Numbered from the stretch's first letter, positions 46,697 through 56,302 are shown. The stretch is DNA of 64,000 nucleotides from Nocardia acidivorans NBRC 108247 (GCF_001625085.1 NZ_BDAW01000046.1:1-64000), one strand, 5' to 3'. Notes: generated by a model from the sequence alone, not told the origin. Translations and numbers: made by a program.

Positions 46697-47851
46697 GTGC
46701 CGTGCCGGGCACAGCGCGTCCCGGCTGGTGGTCGTCGATTTCGTGTCCGAGGGTACCGTTTCGGGGTCCGAGGTCCGCAGTCCACTCACGCCGAGGAGAT
46801 CGTCATCACCGCCAGCAGCAGGCGTCGTGGTTCGCAGAGCCGCGCCGCTGTCGATCGCTTTCCCGGATACCCCGCCGATGCGCGGACCGTGCGCGAGCTC
46901 GGGGAGTTCGGGTTGATCGCGCGGATCAACGCGGGGCGTGAGCAGGGGCCGGGGGTGCTGCTCGGGCCGGGGGACGACGCGGCGGTGGTGGCCGCGCCGG
47001 AGGGCCGGTTCGTGGTGACGACGGACATGCTGGTGCAAGACCGGCATTTCCGGCTCGACTGGTCCGGTGGACACGACATCGGGCGCAAGGCCATAGCGCA
47101 GAATGCCGCGGATGTCGTCGCCATGGGAGCGACGCCGAGCGCGTTCGTGGTCTCCTTCGGGTGCCCGCCGGAGACCCCGGTCGATTTCGTCACCGATCTC
47201 GCCGACGGCATGTGGGCCGAGGCCGAGCGGGCGGGCGCCTCCATCGCGGGCGGGGATGTGGTGCGCGCCCCGCTGCTGGTGATCTCGGTGACCGCGTTCG
47301 GTGATCCGGCCGGGCGCGAGCCGATCCTCAAATCGGGTGCGCGCCCGGGTGATGTGGTGGCGGTGGCCGGGCTGCTCGGTTGGTCCGCGGCGGGACTGGG
47401 GCTGCTGCTCGACGGCAACGACACCGAGAACTATCGCTGCGTCGATACCAGCTACTGGTCCGAAGTCGTTGCCGTGCACAAGGTTCCGCAGCCGCCATAC
47501 GCCGCCGTGCTGGATCTGCCGCCGGGTTCCGAGCCCACCGCGCTGACCGATGTCTCCGACGGCCTGCTGGCCGATTTGGGGCATATTGCCGAATCATCCG
47601 GTGTGGCTGTCGATCTCGACTCCGCGGCCCTCGCCGATCCCATGCTGGACCCCATCGCGCAAGCCCTCGAAACGAACGCGCTCGACTGGATTCTGGCGGG
47701 CGGGGAGGATCACGCCTTCGCCGCGACTTTCCCGGAATCCGTTGATCTGCCTGCGGGTTGGGTCCGCATCGGACGAGTGCTCGAGGGTTCGGGCGTGACG
47801 GTCGACGGTGCCGCCAGATCCGGGCCCACCGGTTGGGAATCCTTCGCTTAG
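46697..47851 (+). CDS. thiL: thiamine-monophosphate kinase
   Basis: This enzyme phosphorylates thiamine monophosphate to the active cofactor. The family core begins at [14 protein letters not shown] and includes [26 protein letters not shown]-like [36 protein letters not shown] and [14 protein letters not shown]. The only in-frame start upstream of this core is GTG 46697, giving 384 residues with about 60 extra N-terminal residues compared with relatives; these look non-conserved, so the true start is uncertain. It is divergent from the DUF3515 gene. Confidence 0.9.
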   Translation: MPCRAQRVPAGGRRFRVRGYRFGVRGPQSTHAEEIVITASSRRRGSQSRAAVDRFPGYPADARTVRELGEFGLIARINAGREQGPGVLLGPGDDAAVVAAPEGRFVVTTDMLVQDRHFRLDWSGGHDIGRKAIAQNAADVVAMGATPSAFVVSFGCPPETPVDFVTDLADGMWAEAERAGASIAGGDVVRAPLLVISVTAFGDPAGREPILKSGARPGDVVAVAGLLGWSAAGLGLLLDGNDTENYRCVDTSYWSEVVAVHKVPQPPYAAVLDLPPGSEPTALTDVSDGLLADLGHIAESSGVAVDLDSAALADPMLDPIAQALETNALDWILAGGEDHAFAATFPESVDLPAGWVRIGRVLEGSGVTVDGAARSGPTGWESFA

Positions 47852-47898
47852 GTGGGTGGTCTTCCCACGTGAAACTCGCCACGATAAGTTTTCCCGAC

Positions 47899-48576
47899 AT
47901 GGGCAACAAACCGCTGTCGGAGGTCGTCGATTCAGGGTGGGCCGAGGCCCTGGAACCGGTGGCCGATCGCATTGCCGAGATGGGCGAATTCCTGCGTAAC
48001 GAAAACGCCGCCGGGCGTGGCTATCTCCCCAAGGGAGACAATGTGCTGCGCGCCTTCCAGCGTCCGTTCGACAAGGTCCGGGTTCTCATCGTCGGCCAGG
48101 ATCCGTACCCGACCCCCGGCCATGCCATGGGGTTGAGTTTCTCGGTGGAACCGGATGTGAAGCCGGTCCCGCGCAGTCTCGCCAATATCTTCTCCGAACT
48201 GACCAAGGATCTCGAACTCCCGATGCCGTCGTGCGGTGACCTCTCGCCGTGGTCGGATCAGGGCGTACTCATGCTGAACCGAGTTCTCACCGTGCAGCCG
48301 GGCCAGGCGGCCTCGCATCGCGGTAAGGGCTGGGAGGCGGTGACGGAGCAGGCAATTCGCGCGCTCGTCGCCCGTGAGCAGCCGCTGGTCGCCATTCTGT
48401 GGGGGCGCGACGCCATGACATTGAAGCCGATGCTGGGTTCGACCCCGTACATCGAATCCGCGCATCCCTCACCGCTGTCCGCCTCGCGCGGATTCTTCGG
48501 TTCGCGCCCGTTCTCCCGAACCAATGAATTGCTGGGTACATTGGGTGCCGCGCCGGTGGACTGGCGTCTGCCCTAA
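47899..48576 (+). CDS. ung: uracil-DNA glycosylase
   Basis: This base-excision repair enzyme removes uracil from DNA. The 225 residues include the catalytic-loop [18 protein letters not shown] and the DNA-intercalation motif [19 protein letters not shown]. The start at ATG 47899 matches the M. tuberculosis N-terminus; no Shine-Dalgarno is visible, but TAAGTT lies eight bases upstream, so leaderless translation is possible. The open frame upstream from 47758 is only the shadow of thiL. Confidence 0.95.
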   Translation: MGNKPLSEVVDSGWAEALEPVADRIAEMGEFLRNENAAGRGYLPKGDNVLRAFQRPFDKVRVLIVGQDPYPTPGHAMGLSFSVEPDVKPVPRSLANIFSELTKDLELPMPSCGDLSPWSDQGVLMLNRVLTVQPGQAASHRGKGWEAVTEQAIRALVAREQPLVAILWGRDAMTLKPMLGSTPYIESAHPSPLSASRGFFGSRPFSRTNELLGTLGAAPVDWRLP

Positions 48577-48611
48577 GCGCGAATCCGTTGAACCGATTCA
48601 GGAGCATGTGA

Positions 48612-48875
48612 ATGCAGAACAAGACTGCCCGTGGTGTTTTCGTGGCGCTGGTGGCGGGAGCGGCCCTCGCCGGCGCTCCGGCCGCGGCCAATGCCGATGC
48701 GCTGACGTTGGAGCCCTTTACCGACGCGGCCGCCGCGACCGAGGGTGGCACCCAGGTGGCCAGCCTGTTCGACACCAATAGCGCCACCACCATGAGCTCG
48801 CAGGTGACCTCGCGGATCGCCTGCCTGCCGATGACGATCAGCCAGAACCTGGACTGCTTCACCGGCGATCGCTGA
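48612..48875 (+). CDS. small secreted protein, 87 residues
   Basis: A signal peptide is clear (KTARGVFVALVAGAALAGAPAAANADA, cleavage probably after the last Ala). The mature part is about 58 residues, Thr/Ala-rich, with two Cys near the C-terminus (IACLPM and LDCFTG) that could form a disulphide. AGGAG lies seven bases before the ATG. No family recognised. It is downstream of ung and convergent with a GNAT gene. Confidence 0.75.
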   Translation: MQNKTARGVFVALVAGAALAGAPAAANADALTLEPFTDAAAATEGGTQVASLFDTNSATTMSSQVTSRIACLPMTISQNLDCFTGDR

Positions 48876-48876
48876 A

Positions 48877-49380
48877 TCAGCTCGACGCGCGGTCGGCGCG
48901 GCGCACCATGCGCATTTCGACTGCGGGAGTGAAGGCTTCGACCCGATGTGTGCCGTCGGCTTCGAAGCCGTATTTTCTGTAGAAGGCCCGGGCGCGCGGA
49001 TTCTCCTGGAATACCCAGAGTGAGGTGTCCGTGTCCCGGGCCAGCACCGTTTCCATGAGTTCGCGCGCGACACCGGTGCCGTACCAGGCTGCCCGGATGT
49101 ACATGGCGCTGAGTTCGCGTTCGGCGACCGGTGATTCGTCGCGGGCGGGACCGGTACTGGCGAATCCGATGACGGTGCCGTCGATTACGGCTACCGCGAT
49201 ATGGCCCGGATAGTTCTCCCGGATCTTCTCCCAGGCGGCGGCGCGCCGGTCGACGTCGAATGCGTCGAGCACATGCGCGGGCACCAAATCCCGATAGGCC
49301 TCACGCCAGCAGGCGATATGGCATTCGGCCATGCTGCGCACATGTTCGGCTCCGAGCCGAACCACCTGCCACTCACTCAT
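48877..49380 (-). CDS. GNAT N-acetyltransferase
   Basis: This 167-residue protein has the GNAT fold: MAECHIACWREAYRDLVP, then AMYIRAAWYGTGVARELMETVL as the acetyl-CoA site (with the variant loop AAWYGTG) and NPRARAFYRKYGFEADG. The ATG at 49380 has GGGGAG six bases upstream; the frame extends to 49434 without support. Substrate unknown. Confidence 0.85.
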   Translation of the reverse strand: MSEWQVVRLGAEHVRSMAECHIACWREAYRDLVPAHVLDAFDVDRRAAAWEKIRENYPGHIAVAVIDGTVIGFASTGPARDESPVAERELSAMYIRAAWYGTGVARELMETVLARDTDTSLWVFQENPRARAFYRKYGFEADGTHRVEAFTPAVEMRMVRRADRASS

Positions 49381-49422
49381 TCTCGCTCCCCGTGCGCGCG
49401 AAATGTCTCGGGCGCAACAAAA

Positions 49423-49453
49423 GCCCCGGATCACCCATTGTGGGCGCCGGGGC
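49423..49453 (-). terminator. intrinsic terminator after rpmB
   Basis: On the minus strand GCCCCGG pairs with CCGGGGC around a 17-base loop, followed by TTTTGTT. It lies 21 bases beyond the rpmB stop and before the GNAT gene on the same strand. Confidence 0.8.
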
Positions 49454-49473
49454 GTTTGCGGAAAAGTGGGCGA

Positions 49474-49665
49474 TCAGCCGCGCGCGACCTTACCGGCCTT
49501 GAGGCAGGAGGTGCACACGTTCATGCGGCGGGTGTTGCCGGGGGCAACCTGCGCACGCACAGTCTGGATGTTCGGATTCCAACGACGGTTGGTGCGCCGG
49601 TGCGAATGCGAAACCGACTTACCGAAGCCGGGGCCCTTGGCGCAGACGTCGCAGACGGCAGCCAT
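49474..49665 (-). CDS. rpmB: ribosomal protein bL28
   Basis: This 63-residue protein of the large ribosomal subunit begins [28 protein letters not shown]. Two CxxC pairs (CDVC and CTSC) indicate the zinc-binding form, the one normally made when zinc is sufficient. The ATG at 49665 is chosen from the family N-terminus; GAAGGAG lies ten bases upstream, and the ATG six codons earlier overlaps that site. Confidence 0.95.
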   Translation of the reverse strand: MAAVCDVCAKGPGFGKSVSHSHRRTNRRWNPNIQTVRAQVAPGNTRRMNVCTSCLKAGKVARG

Positions 49666-49951
49666 AGTCGCGAGCTCCTTCATGTCATGTTGGGACGCGC
49701 TGTTCGAATAAACAGCGAGTCCGGAAACGTAATGTCTTGGGACGTGCCTGCCAGCGAATCGCTAGCGAACGCGTTTCTGATGCCTGAGAAGGATCAGTGC
49801 CCGCGTCGGGCAACCGCACAAGAGTAACCGCCTCCAACCCGGCGTGTCCAATTGCCCCCGGTTCGGCACCCGGTGGGCCCGAACGAACGGCAGGTGACGG
49901 CGGGGTGTCGGTAGTCGAGACTAGGCTGGCGGGCGGGGTTGGGGAGGCTTG

Positions 49952-52498
49952 ATGCGCGGCGAGAGGACGGTGACGGTGCCCAGGGTCGGGGATGAGCTCG
50001 ACGGTGAAGCGCTGCTGCGATGGGCGCACGCCTGCCTACAGGCGCTCACCCGCCACCGTGACGAAATAAACGCCCTCAATGTGTTCCCCGTCGCCGACTC
50101 CGATACCGGAACCAACCTGCTGAGCACCATGCGCGCCGCCGTGCGCGGAGCCGAGAACGCCGCCGCTCGCCCCGCACCACCGAGCCCACCCGCCCGGAGC
50201 GAACCCGGGCGCGGTCGGCGCGATGGAATCCCCACCTCGGTTGACGGGGTGGGCGCGACCACCGAAGCGCGGCATGACGGACATTCCCCGGCTGAAGGTG
50301 CCGCGGTGGCCGCGCCGGCGGTCTCCCCTGTCCGGAGCGGATCGGGCAAACCGCTGCGTGGTCGGGGCGAGGAGATTCTCACCTCGGTTGACGGGGTGGG
50401 CGCAACCACCGAAGCGCGGCATGACGGACATTCGTCGCACATGGGCGCTGTCGCCGAGGAGTCCGCCACCTCGGTGACCGCGGAAGCGGGGCGGCTGCCC
50501 GCGTCGGCGGCGATGAACCCGGAGGCTCCGACAGCCGCGGTGTCGGCGCATGCGATTGCCGGTGCCATGGCGAGGGCGTCGACGCTCGGGGCGCGGGGGA
50601 ATTCGGGGATCATCCTGTCGCAGGTGCTGCGCGGGATCGCGGACGCGGTGCGTGAGGAGGACCTCAATGCGGGATCGCTGCGGGTGGCCCTGCACCGGGC
50701 GGCGCGGCTGGTGCGCGAGGCGCTGAGTTCACCGGTGGAGGGGACCATGCTCACCGTGCTGGATCGGGCGGCCGATCACGCGGCGGAGTGCTCGGATCAG
50801 ACCCTGCGCGCGGTGGCACTGGCCGCCGCCGATGGAGCTGCCAAAGCCTTGGGGGAGACGCCCTCGCAATTGGGGGTGCTCGCGCGTGCGGGAGTGGTGG
50901 ACGCGGGCGCACGCGGCCTGTTGGTGCTCCTCGACGAACTGGTGGCCGCCGCGGGCGGCCAGGCACCGCACCGCCCCGAGTACGTGCGACGGCACGGGTG
51001 CGAGGTAACCGCCACTGCGGGCGGAGCGGGCAACACGATCGGCCCGGGTGCTGAATTGCGCGGCGCGGTCGGCACAGCTCTCGATGATCGCGGCGGTGCG
51101 GCCGAAAACAGTAGCGCCGCGGACGAAATCGGTGGCGGCGCGGCTGGAAGCGGCAGTAGCGCGGCCGAAAACCGCGGCGGTGCGGCTGGACGCGGTGGTG
51201 GTGTGGCCGAAAACGACGGCGGTACGGCCGGAAGCGGTGGCCGCGCGGCCGGAAACGGTGGCGGTGTGGCCGAAAACGACGGCGCTGCGGCCGGAAGCGG
51301 TGGCGGTGTGGCTGGAAGCGGTGGCGGTGTGGCCGAAAACGACGGCGCTGCGGCCGGAAGCCGTGGCGGTGTGGCCGGAAGCGGTGGCGGTGTGGCCGGA
51401 AGCGGTGGCGGTGTGGCCGGAAGCGGTGGCGGTGTGGCCGAAAACGACGGCGGTGCGGTCGGAAACCCTGGCGCTGAGGTCGGGAGGGCGGCGCGGCGGG
51501 GTGGGGATGCGGGCGGGCGGCTGATCGATTCGGTTGCGGGGCATGTGAATACGCGGGCGCTGGCGGAGGAGGACGTCTCGGGGCATATGGCTGTCGGTGG
51601 GGTGCCGCACTATGAGGTCATGTTCTTGTTGACCGGGGCCGATGAGGCGGGTGTGGACGCGCTGCGGGAAAAGCTCGGGGGGTTGGGGGATTCGGTTGCG
51701 GTGGTGGGGGATGGGGAGGGGACCTGGTCGGCGCATGTGCACTGCGCGGATGCGGGGGCGGCGGTCGAGGCGGGGCTGGCGGCCGGTGCGCTGAGCGGGA
51801 TTCGGATCGAGACGCTGGCCGTCTCGGCGCACGCACCGCAGGAGCCGGTCGAGCGCGGCATTCTCGCGGTGGCCGCCGGGGCGGGTGCGGTGCGTTTGTT
51901 CGAGGACGCCGGGGCGCAGGTGCTCGAGGGCGAGGTCACCGCCGAGGCGCTGCTCTCGGGTATCAGACGGCTACCGCATCGGGAGGTGCTGGTGCTGCCC
52001 AATGGCGCACTGCCCGCCCATGAGCTGGTCGCGGTGAGTGTGGCCGCGCGCGACGGCAATCGGGATGTGCTGATGCTGCCCAGCGCCTCCATGGTGCAGG
52101 GCCTGGCGGCGCTGTCCATGCACGACGGCGGCCGCATCGCGGTGGACGATGCCTTCGCCATGTCCGAGGCCGCCGCCGGAACCCGGTGGGGCGCTTTGCG
52201 AATTGCCCCCGAACGCGCGCTGACCATTGTCGGCACCTGTGAGGCCGGGGACGGTCTGGGCCTGGTCGGACACGATGTGGTCGTAATCGATCCCGATGTG
52301 CGGGCGGCGGGCCGCACACTGCTGGACCGAATGCTCGGTCTCGGTGGCGAATTGGTGACCATGCTGGTCGGTGCCGAAGCGCCGCGGGGACTTTCGCAGG
52401 AGTTGGCCGAGCACGTCGGCGCCTCGTTCCCGGGTGTCGAGGTGGTGGTGTATCCCGGCGGACAAGCCGGTGATCTGGTGCAGATCGGGGTGGAATAG
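49952..52498 (+). CDS. DhaL-domain fatty-acid-kinase-like protein (FakA-like) with large inserts
   Basis: FakA-type proteins phosphorylate acyl groups bound to a DegV/FakB partner. The DhaL signature LNVFPVADSDTGTNLLSTMR starts the protein and LGARGNSGIILSQVLRG continues it at about residue 205; between them lies an insert of about 120 residues. The EDD-like C-terminal part is present from about residue 525 (PHYEVMFLLTGADEAGVDALREKL). A Gly/Ala/Asn repeat linker occupies about 370-510. Total 848 residues against roughly 550 for relatives. GGGGAGG lies four bases before the ATG. Its stop directly abuts the recG GTG. In M. tuberculosis the homologue is split (Rv2974c/Rv2975c). Confidence 0.85.
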   Translation: MRGERTVTVPRVGDELDGEALLRWAHACLQALTRHRDEINALNVFPVADSDTGTNLLSTMRAAVRGAENAAARPAPPSPPARSEPGRGRRDGIPTSVDGVGATTEARHDGHSPAEGAAVAAPAVSPVRSGSGKPLRGRGEEILTSVDGVGATTEARHDGHSSHMGAVAEESATSVTAEAGRLPASAAMNPEAPTAAVSAHAIAGAMARASTLGARGNSGIILSQVLRGIADAVREEDLNAGSLRVALHRAARLVREALSSPVEGTMLTVLDRAADHAAECSDQTLRAVALAAADGAAKALGETPSQLGVLARAGVVDAGARGLLVLLDELVAAAGGQAPHRPEYVRRHGCEVTATAGGAGNTIGPGAELRGAVGTALDDRGGAAENSSAADEIGGGAAGSGSSAAENRGGAAGRGGGVAENDGGTAGSGGRAAGNGGGVAENDGAAAGSGGGVAGSGGGVAENDGAAAGSRGGVAGSGGGVAGSGGGVAGSGGGVAENDGGAVGNPGAEVGRAARRGGDAGGRLIDSVAGHVNTRALAEEDVSGHMAVGGVPHYEVMFLLTGADEAGVDALREKLGGLGDSVAVVGDGEGTWSAHVHCADAGAAVEAGLAAGALSGIRIETLAVSAHAPQEPVERGILAVAAGAGAVRLFEDAGAQVLEGEVTAEALLSGIRRLPHREVLVLPNGALPAHELVAVSVAARDGNRDVLMLPSASMVQGLAALSMHDGGRIAVDDAFAMSEAAAGTRWGALRIAPERALTIVGTCEAGDGLGLVGHDVVVIDPDVRAAGRTLLDRMLGLGGELVTMLVGAEAPRGLSQELAEHVGASFPGVEVVVYPGGQAGDLVQIGVE
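50233..50433. repeat. two 54-bp direct repeats inside the FakA-like gene
   Basis: Bases 50233-50286 and 50380-50433 match with one mismatch. Both are read in the same frame and encode TSVDGVGATTEARHDGHS. The 147-base period is a multiple of three, so the reading frame is kept. The DNA core TGACGGGGTGGG also occurs in the tandem repeat at 59118-59195. Confidence 0.9.
51080..51465. repeat. 24-bp-type minisatellite coding a Gly/Ala/Asn-rich linker
   Basis: Short units such as GGAAGCGGTGGCGGTGTGGCC and GAAAACGACGGCGCTGCGGCC alternate through this stretch, giving GSGGGVA and ENDGAA segments in the protein. At 51360-51440 four almost identical 24-base units stand in a row. Being a multiple of three, unit gain or loss would change linker length without a frameshift. 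Confidence 0.9.
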
Positions 52499-54769
52499 GT
52501 GGCGACACTGGGTGATCGGCTCGACCATGTGCTCGGCGTGAAGGCCGCCGAACCGCTGGCCGAGGCATTCGACATGCACACCGTCGAGGACCTGCTACGG
52601 CATTACCCGCTGCGCTACGCGACCCAGGGGCAGCCGCTCACCGAGGAAGCGCCGGAGGAGGGCCAGCACATCACCGTGATGGGCCGGGTCACCAAAACCG
52701 ATCTGCGCCCCATGAAGAATCGGCGCGGCAGTCTGCTCAAGGTGAGTCTGGACACCGGCGGGTCCAAGCCCATCGAGGTCACCTTCTTCAACGGCGACAA
52801 GGTGCGGCACCTGGTGAAGGAGGGCGTACGCGCCATGATGTCCGGAACCGTGCACTGGTGGCGACCGGACCGCTGGAATCTCTCGCATCCGGACTATCTG
52901 ATCCTGCCCAGCAAAGGGGACGGTTCCATCGAGAACCTCACCTCGGTGCGCGGCGGCGGCGCCCTGCGCGGTCTCGCCCAGAGCGCGAAAGGCGCGGGCG
53001 GCGTGGATATCTCGTTCTTCGAACGCGAATTCATCCCCGTCTACCCGGCGACCGCGAAGGTGCAGAGCTGGGATCTGCTGCGCTGCGTGCGCCAGATCCT
53101 GGATCAGCTCGACCCCATCGACGATCCGCTGCCCGAGGAACTGCGCACCGAGCATTCGCTCATGCCGGTCTCCGATGCGCTGCGCCTGATCCACCTACCC
53201 GACAGCAAACTCGATATCGACCGGGCGCGCGGTCGCCTGCGTTTCGACGAGGCGCTGGCACTACAACTGGTGCTGGCCGAACGTCGGCACCGCACCGAGG
53301 GCCGCACCGCCAAATCCAGTCCGCCGCGCACCGACGGTATCGCCGCCGCCTTCGACAAACGGCTGCCCTTCGAACTCACCGAGGGCCAGCGCACCGTCAT
53401 CGATGAGATCTCCGCCGATCTGACCCGCACCCATCCCATGCACCGGCTGCTCCAGGGCGAGGTCGGCTCCGGTAAGACCATCGTCGCCCTGCACGCCATG
53501 CTCCAAGTGGTCGACAACGGTCAGCAGTGCGCACTGCTCGCCCCGACCGAAGTGCTTGCCGCACAGCACTATCGGTCCCTGAAGGCCATGCTCGGTGATC
53601 TCGGCGACGCCGGTGAACTGGGTGCGGCCGACAATGCCACCAAAGTGGTGCTGGTGACCGGATCCATGTCGGCCGGGCAGAAGAAGGCGGCCCTGCTCGA
53701 TGCGGTGACCGGTGCGGCGGGCATCCTCATCGGCACGCACGCCCTCATCCAGGACAATGTCGAATTCTTCGATCTCGGCATGGTGATCGTCGACGAACAG
53801 CATCGCTTCGGCGTCGAACAGCGAGATGCCTTGCGCGCCAAGGCCAAGAACGGGATCAGCCCGCACCTGCTGGTCATGACCGCGACCCCGATTCCGCGCA
53901 CCATCGCCATGACCACCCTCGGCGATCTGGAGACCTCCACCCTGACCCAGCTCCCGCGCGGGCGCTCACCCATCACCTCGAAGGTGGTGCCCGCCAAGGT
54001 GAAACCGTCCTGGGTGGATCGCGCCTGGGAACGCATTCACGAGGAGGTCGGGGCGGGCCGTCAGGCGTACGTGGTGTGCTCGCGCATCGGCGATCAGGAG
54101 GACGATCCGAAAGCCAAGGGCCGCAAGGCGAAATCCGAGGAGGAGAAGGAGGGGCCGACCACGCATTCGGCGGTCGACGTCTTCGAGATGCTCTCCACCG
54201 GCCCGCTGAAGGACCTGCGCGTCGGACTGCTGCACGGCCGCCTGCCCTCCGATGAGAAAGACCGCGTCATGCGCGCTTTCAATGAGGCCGATATCGACGT
54301 GCTGGTCTGCACCACGGTCGTCGAGGTGGGCGTGGACGTCCCCAATGCCACGGTCATGGCGATCATGGATGCCGATCGTTTCGGCGTGAGCCAACTCCAT
54401 CAGCTCCGCGGCCGCGTGGGCCGGGGCAAGCACCCCGGCCTGTGCCTGCTCATCACCGAATCCGGCCCGGTCGGAACGGCGATTGCGCGATTGGAGGCGG
54501 TCGCCGCCACCACCGACGGCTTCGAACTCGCCGTCCTGGACCTGCGCCAGCGCCGTGAAGGCGATGTGCTGGGCTCGGCCCAGTCCGGCACCGCCCGCAG
54601 CCTGCGCCTGCTCTCCCTGCTGGACGACCTGGAAGTCATCACCGCCGCACAGCAATTGGCCCGCGAGGTCACCGAATCCGACCCCGGCCTGAAAAACCAC
54701 CCCGGCCTGGCAAGCATGATGCACGCCGCCGTGGACGGCGAACGCCTCGAGTACCTCGCCAAGTCGTAA
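52499..54769 (+). CDS. recG: ATP-dependent DNA helicase RecG
   Basis: RecG remodels stalled forks and branched recombination intermediates. The 756 residues contain an N-terminal wedge/OB domain (HITVMGRVTKTDLRPMKNRRG), Walker A GEVGSGKTIVALHA (about 319-331), DEQH box IVDEQHRFGVEQR (about 427), TATPIPRTIAMT, and the C-terminal LRGRVGRGKHPGLC with a TRG motif. GTG 52499 immediately follows the FakA-like stop, so translation is coupled. Confidence 0.95.
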   Translation: MATLGDRLDHVLGVKAAEPLAEAFDMHTVEDLLRHYPLRYATQGQPLTEEAPEEGQHITVMGRVTKTDLRPMKNRRGSLLKVSLDTGGSKPIEVTFFNGDKVRHLVKEGVRAMMSGTVHWWRPDRWNLSHPDYLILPSKGDGSIENLTSVRGGGALRGLAQSAKGAGGVDISFFEREFIPVYPATAKVQSWDLLRCVRQILDQLDPIDDPLPEELRTEHSLMPVSDALRLIHLPDSKLDIDRARGRLRFDEALALQLVLAERRHRTEGRTAKSSPPRTDGIAAAFDKRLPFELTEGQRTVIDEISADLTRTHPMHRLLQGEVGSGKTIVALHAMLQVVDNGQQCALLAPTEVLAAQHYRSLKAMLGDLGDAGELGAADNATKVVLVTGSMSAGQKKAALLDAVTGAAGILIGTHALIQDNVEFFDLGMVIVDEQHRFGVEQRDALRAKAKNGISPHLLVMTATPIPRTIAMTTLGDLETSTLTQLPRGRSPITSKVVPAKVKPSWVDRAWERIHEEVGAGRQAYVVCSRIGDQEDDPKAKGRKAKSEEEKEGPTTHSAVDVFEMLSTGPLKDLRVGLLHGRLPSDEKDRVMRAFNEADIDVLVCTTVVEVGVDVPNATVMAIMDADRFGVSQLHQLRGRVGRGKHPGLCLLITESGPVGTAIARLEAVAATTDGFELAVLDLRQRREGDVLGSAQSGTARSLRLLSLLDDLEVITAAQQLAREVTESDPGLKNHPGLASMMHAAVDGERLEYLAKS

Positions 54770-54777
54770 GAGTTCGG

Positions 54778-54838
54778 ACGTGCATGCACTGACGCAGGGG
54801 GTCACTCGACCTTTACCCGCGTGAGCGCATGCACGTCG
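54778..54838. terminator. inverted repeat between recG and the RamB-like gene
   Basis: GACGTGCATGC (54778-54788) and GCATGCACGTC (54828-54838) form an 11-bp inverted repeat with a 39-base loop. It lies between two convergent genes and probably serves as a shared terminator; the repeat ends at the stop codon of the minus-strand gene. Confidence 0.5.
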
Positions 54839-56251
54839 CTAGTGCGGGAGGCGGGGGTAGGGGAGGTCGGTGCTGGTGCTTTCGGTGATGGCCAGGGGGC
54901 GGCCTATTTGGGGGAAGGCGCGCTGGGCGCAGTCGGAGCGCTCGCAGACCTTGCAGCCCGCGCCGATCGGGGTGGCGGTGGCGGCATCGTCGTAATGCAG
55001 GCCGCGGGAGTAGGTGAGGCGGTCGGCGTATTCGATATCGCAGCCCAGGCCGATGGCGAATTCTTTTGCGCCCGTGCCGAATCCGGTGGGGGTCGGGGTG
55101 GTGGTGCGGGCTATCCAGAGGTAGCGGCGGCCGTCGGGCATGGCCGCGACCTGGGTGAGCATGCGGCCCGGATGGGCGAACGCCTCGTGCACCACCCACA
55201 GCGGGCAGCTGCCGCCCACTCTGGAAAAATGGAATGCGGTGGCGGACTGGCGTTTCGAGATGTTTCCGGCACGGTCGGTGCGGATCAGGAAGAAGGGGAC
55301 GCCGCGCTGGCCTTGGCGTTGCAGGGTGGACAGACGATGGCAGACGGTTTCGAAGCCGACCTCGAATCGCAGGCTGAGCAGATCGATGTCGTAGCGTAGT
55401 TCCTCCGCCGAGCGCAGGAATTTGCTGTACGGCAGGATGAGCGCGCCCGCGAAGTAATTGGCCAGGCCGATCCGGGCCAGGGTGCGGGATTCGCCTGCGA
55501 GGGAAGGCGTTTCGTCCAACACCTCGTCGAGCAGATTGCCGTGCAACAGGAATGCCAGCGTGGAGGCGATCTGGAAGGCGCGCTGCCCGGGGCGCAATCG
55601 CCGCGCGAGGGTCAGCGTGCGGGTCTCCGGTTCATAGTGGCGCTTGGGCACATTCGGATCGGCCCCGTCGCCGCGCACCAGGACGGTGACCCCGGCGCGT
55701 TCCTCCGCGACGCGGGCGAGCTGGCGGTCCAGCGATCCCACCGTGAGCCCGCAGTCCTCGAACAGTCGCTCGGCGGCCAGGTCGAGTTGGGCGATGTGAT
55801 TGTGGTGGTCGTAGAAGAAGTCCCGCACATCCTCGTACGGCATGGGGACGCCGGGCGCACCCGTCGGGGTCGCCACCTTGGAGGAGAGCAGATCGAGTTG
55901 ATCGGTGGCCGCGCGTAGTCGGCGGTGCATGGCCACAACGATTTTCGAGACCTCCGGCATGCGGGTGGCCAGGTCTTCGACCTCGGCGACCGGCGCGGCA
56001 TTACCGCCCGCGGCCTCCACCAGGATCTCGTGCAGATCCGAGACCAGGCGGGCATCGGAGTCGGCGGCGAAGAACTGCACATCCAGATCGAATGTCGAGT
56101 TCAGTTTCAGCAGTACGGGAATGGTGAGTGGCCGCTGATCTCGCTCCAGCTGGTTGAGGTAGCTGGGTGAGAGATCCAGGGATTTGGCCAAGGCCGCCTG
56201 GGTCATCCGCCGTTCCTCGCGCAACCGCCGTAGTCGGGCACCCGCATACAT
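54839..56251 (-). CDS. RamB-like XRE-family regulator
   Basis: This 470-residue protein has an N-terminal HTH (GARLRRLREERRMTQAALAKSLDLSPSYLNQLERDQRPLT-type, split here), a long helical middle, an IrrE/DUF955-like region around ESRTLARIGLANYFAGALILPY, and the C-terminal domain HFSRVGGSCPLW through PIGAGCKVCERSDCAQRAFP with clustered Cys. RamB proteins repress acetate/glyoxylate and propionate genes in Corynebacterium and Mycobacterium. Which paralogue this is cannot be told from sequence alone. ATG 56251 is used; the frame opens at 56290. Confidence 0.88.
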   Translation of the reverse strand: MYAGARLRRLREERRMTQAALAKSLDLSPSYLNQLERDQRPLTIPVLLKLNSTFDLDVQFFAADSDARLVSDLHEILVEAAGGNAAPVAEVEDLATRMPEVSKIVVAMHRRLRAATDQLDLLSSKVATPTGAPGVPMPYEDVRDFFYDHHNHIAQLDLAAERLFEDCGLTVGSLDRQLARVAEERAGVTVLVRGDGADPNVPKRHYEPETRTLTLARRLRPGQRAFQIASTLAFLLHGNLLDEVLDETPSLAGESRTLARIGLANYFAGALILPYSKFLRSAEELRYDIDLLSLRFEVGFETVCHRLSTLQRQGQRGVPFFLIRTDRAGNISKRQSATAFHFSRVGGSCPLWVVHEAFAHPGRMLTQVAAMPDGRRYLWIARTTTPTPTGFGTGAKEFAIGLGCDIEYADRLTYSRGLHYDDAATATPIGAGCKVCERSDCAQRAFPQIGRPLAITESTSTDLPYPRLPH

Positions 56252-56283
56252 CTTGCGCACGAGCAGGATGCTACCGATCGCGC

Positions 56284-56302
56284 TTCGCAATCATCGCAAA
56301 TT
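56284..56302. promoter_or_regulatory. possible RamB-type operator
   Basis: TTCGCAATCATCGCAAATT holds two TCGCAA half-sites 9 bases apart, upstream of the RamB-like gene. RamB boxes in Corynebacterium are of the (A)TTTGCAAA type, so this is a plausible autoregulatory site. The rest of 56303-56475 shows an AT-rich stretch (AATTTTTCTTATT) and no gene. Confidence 0.35.
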
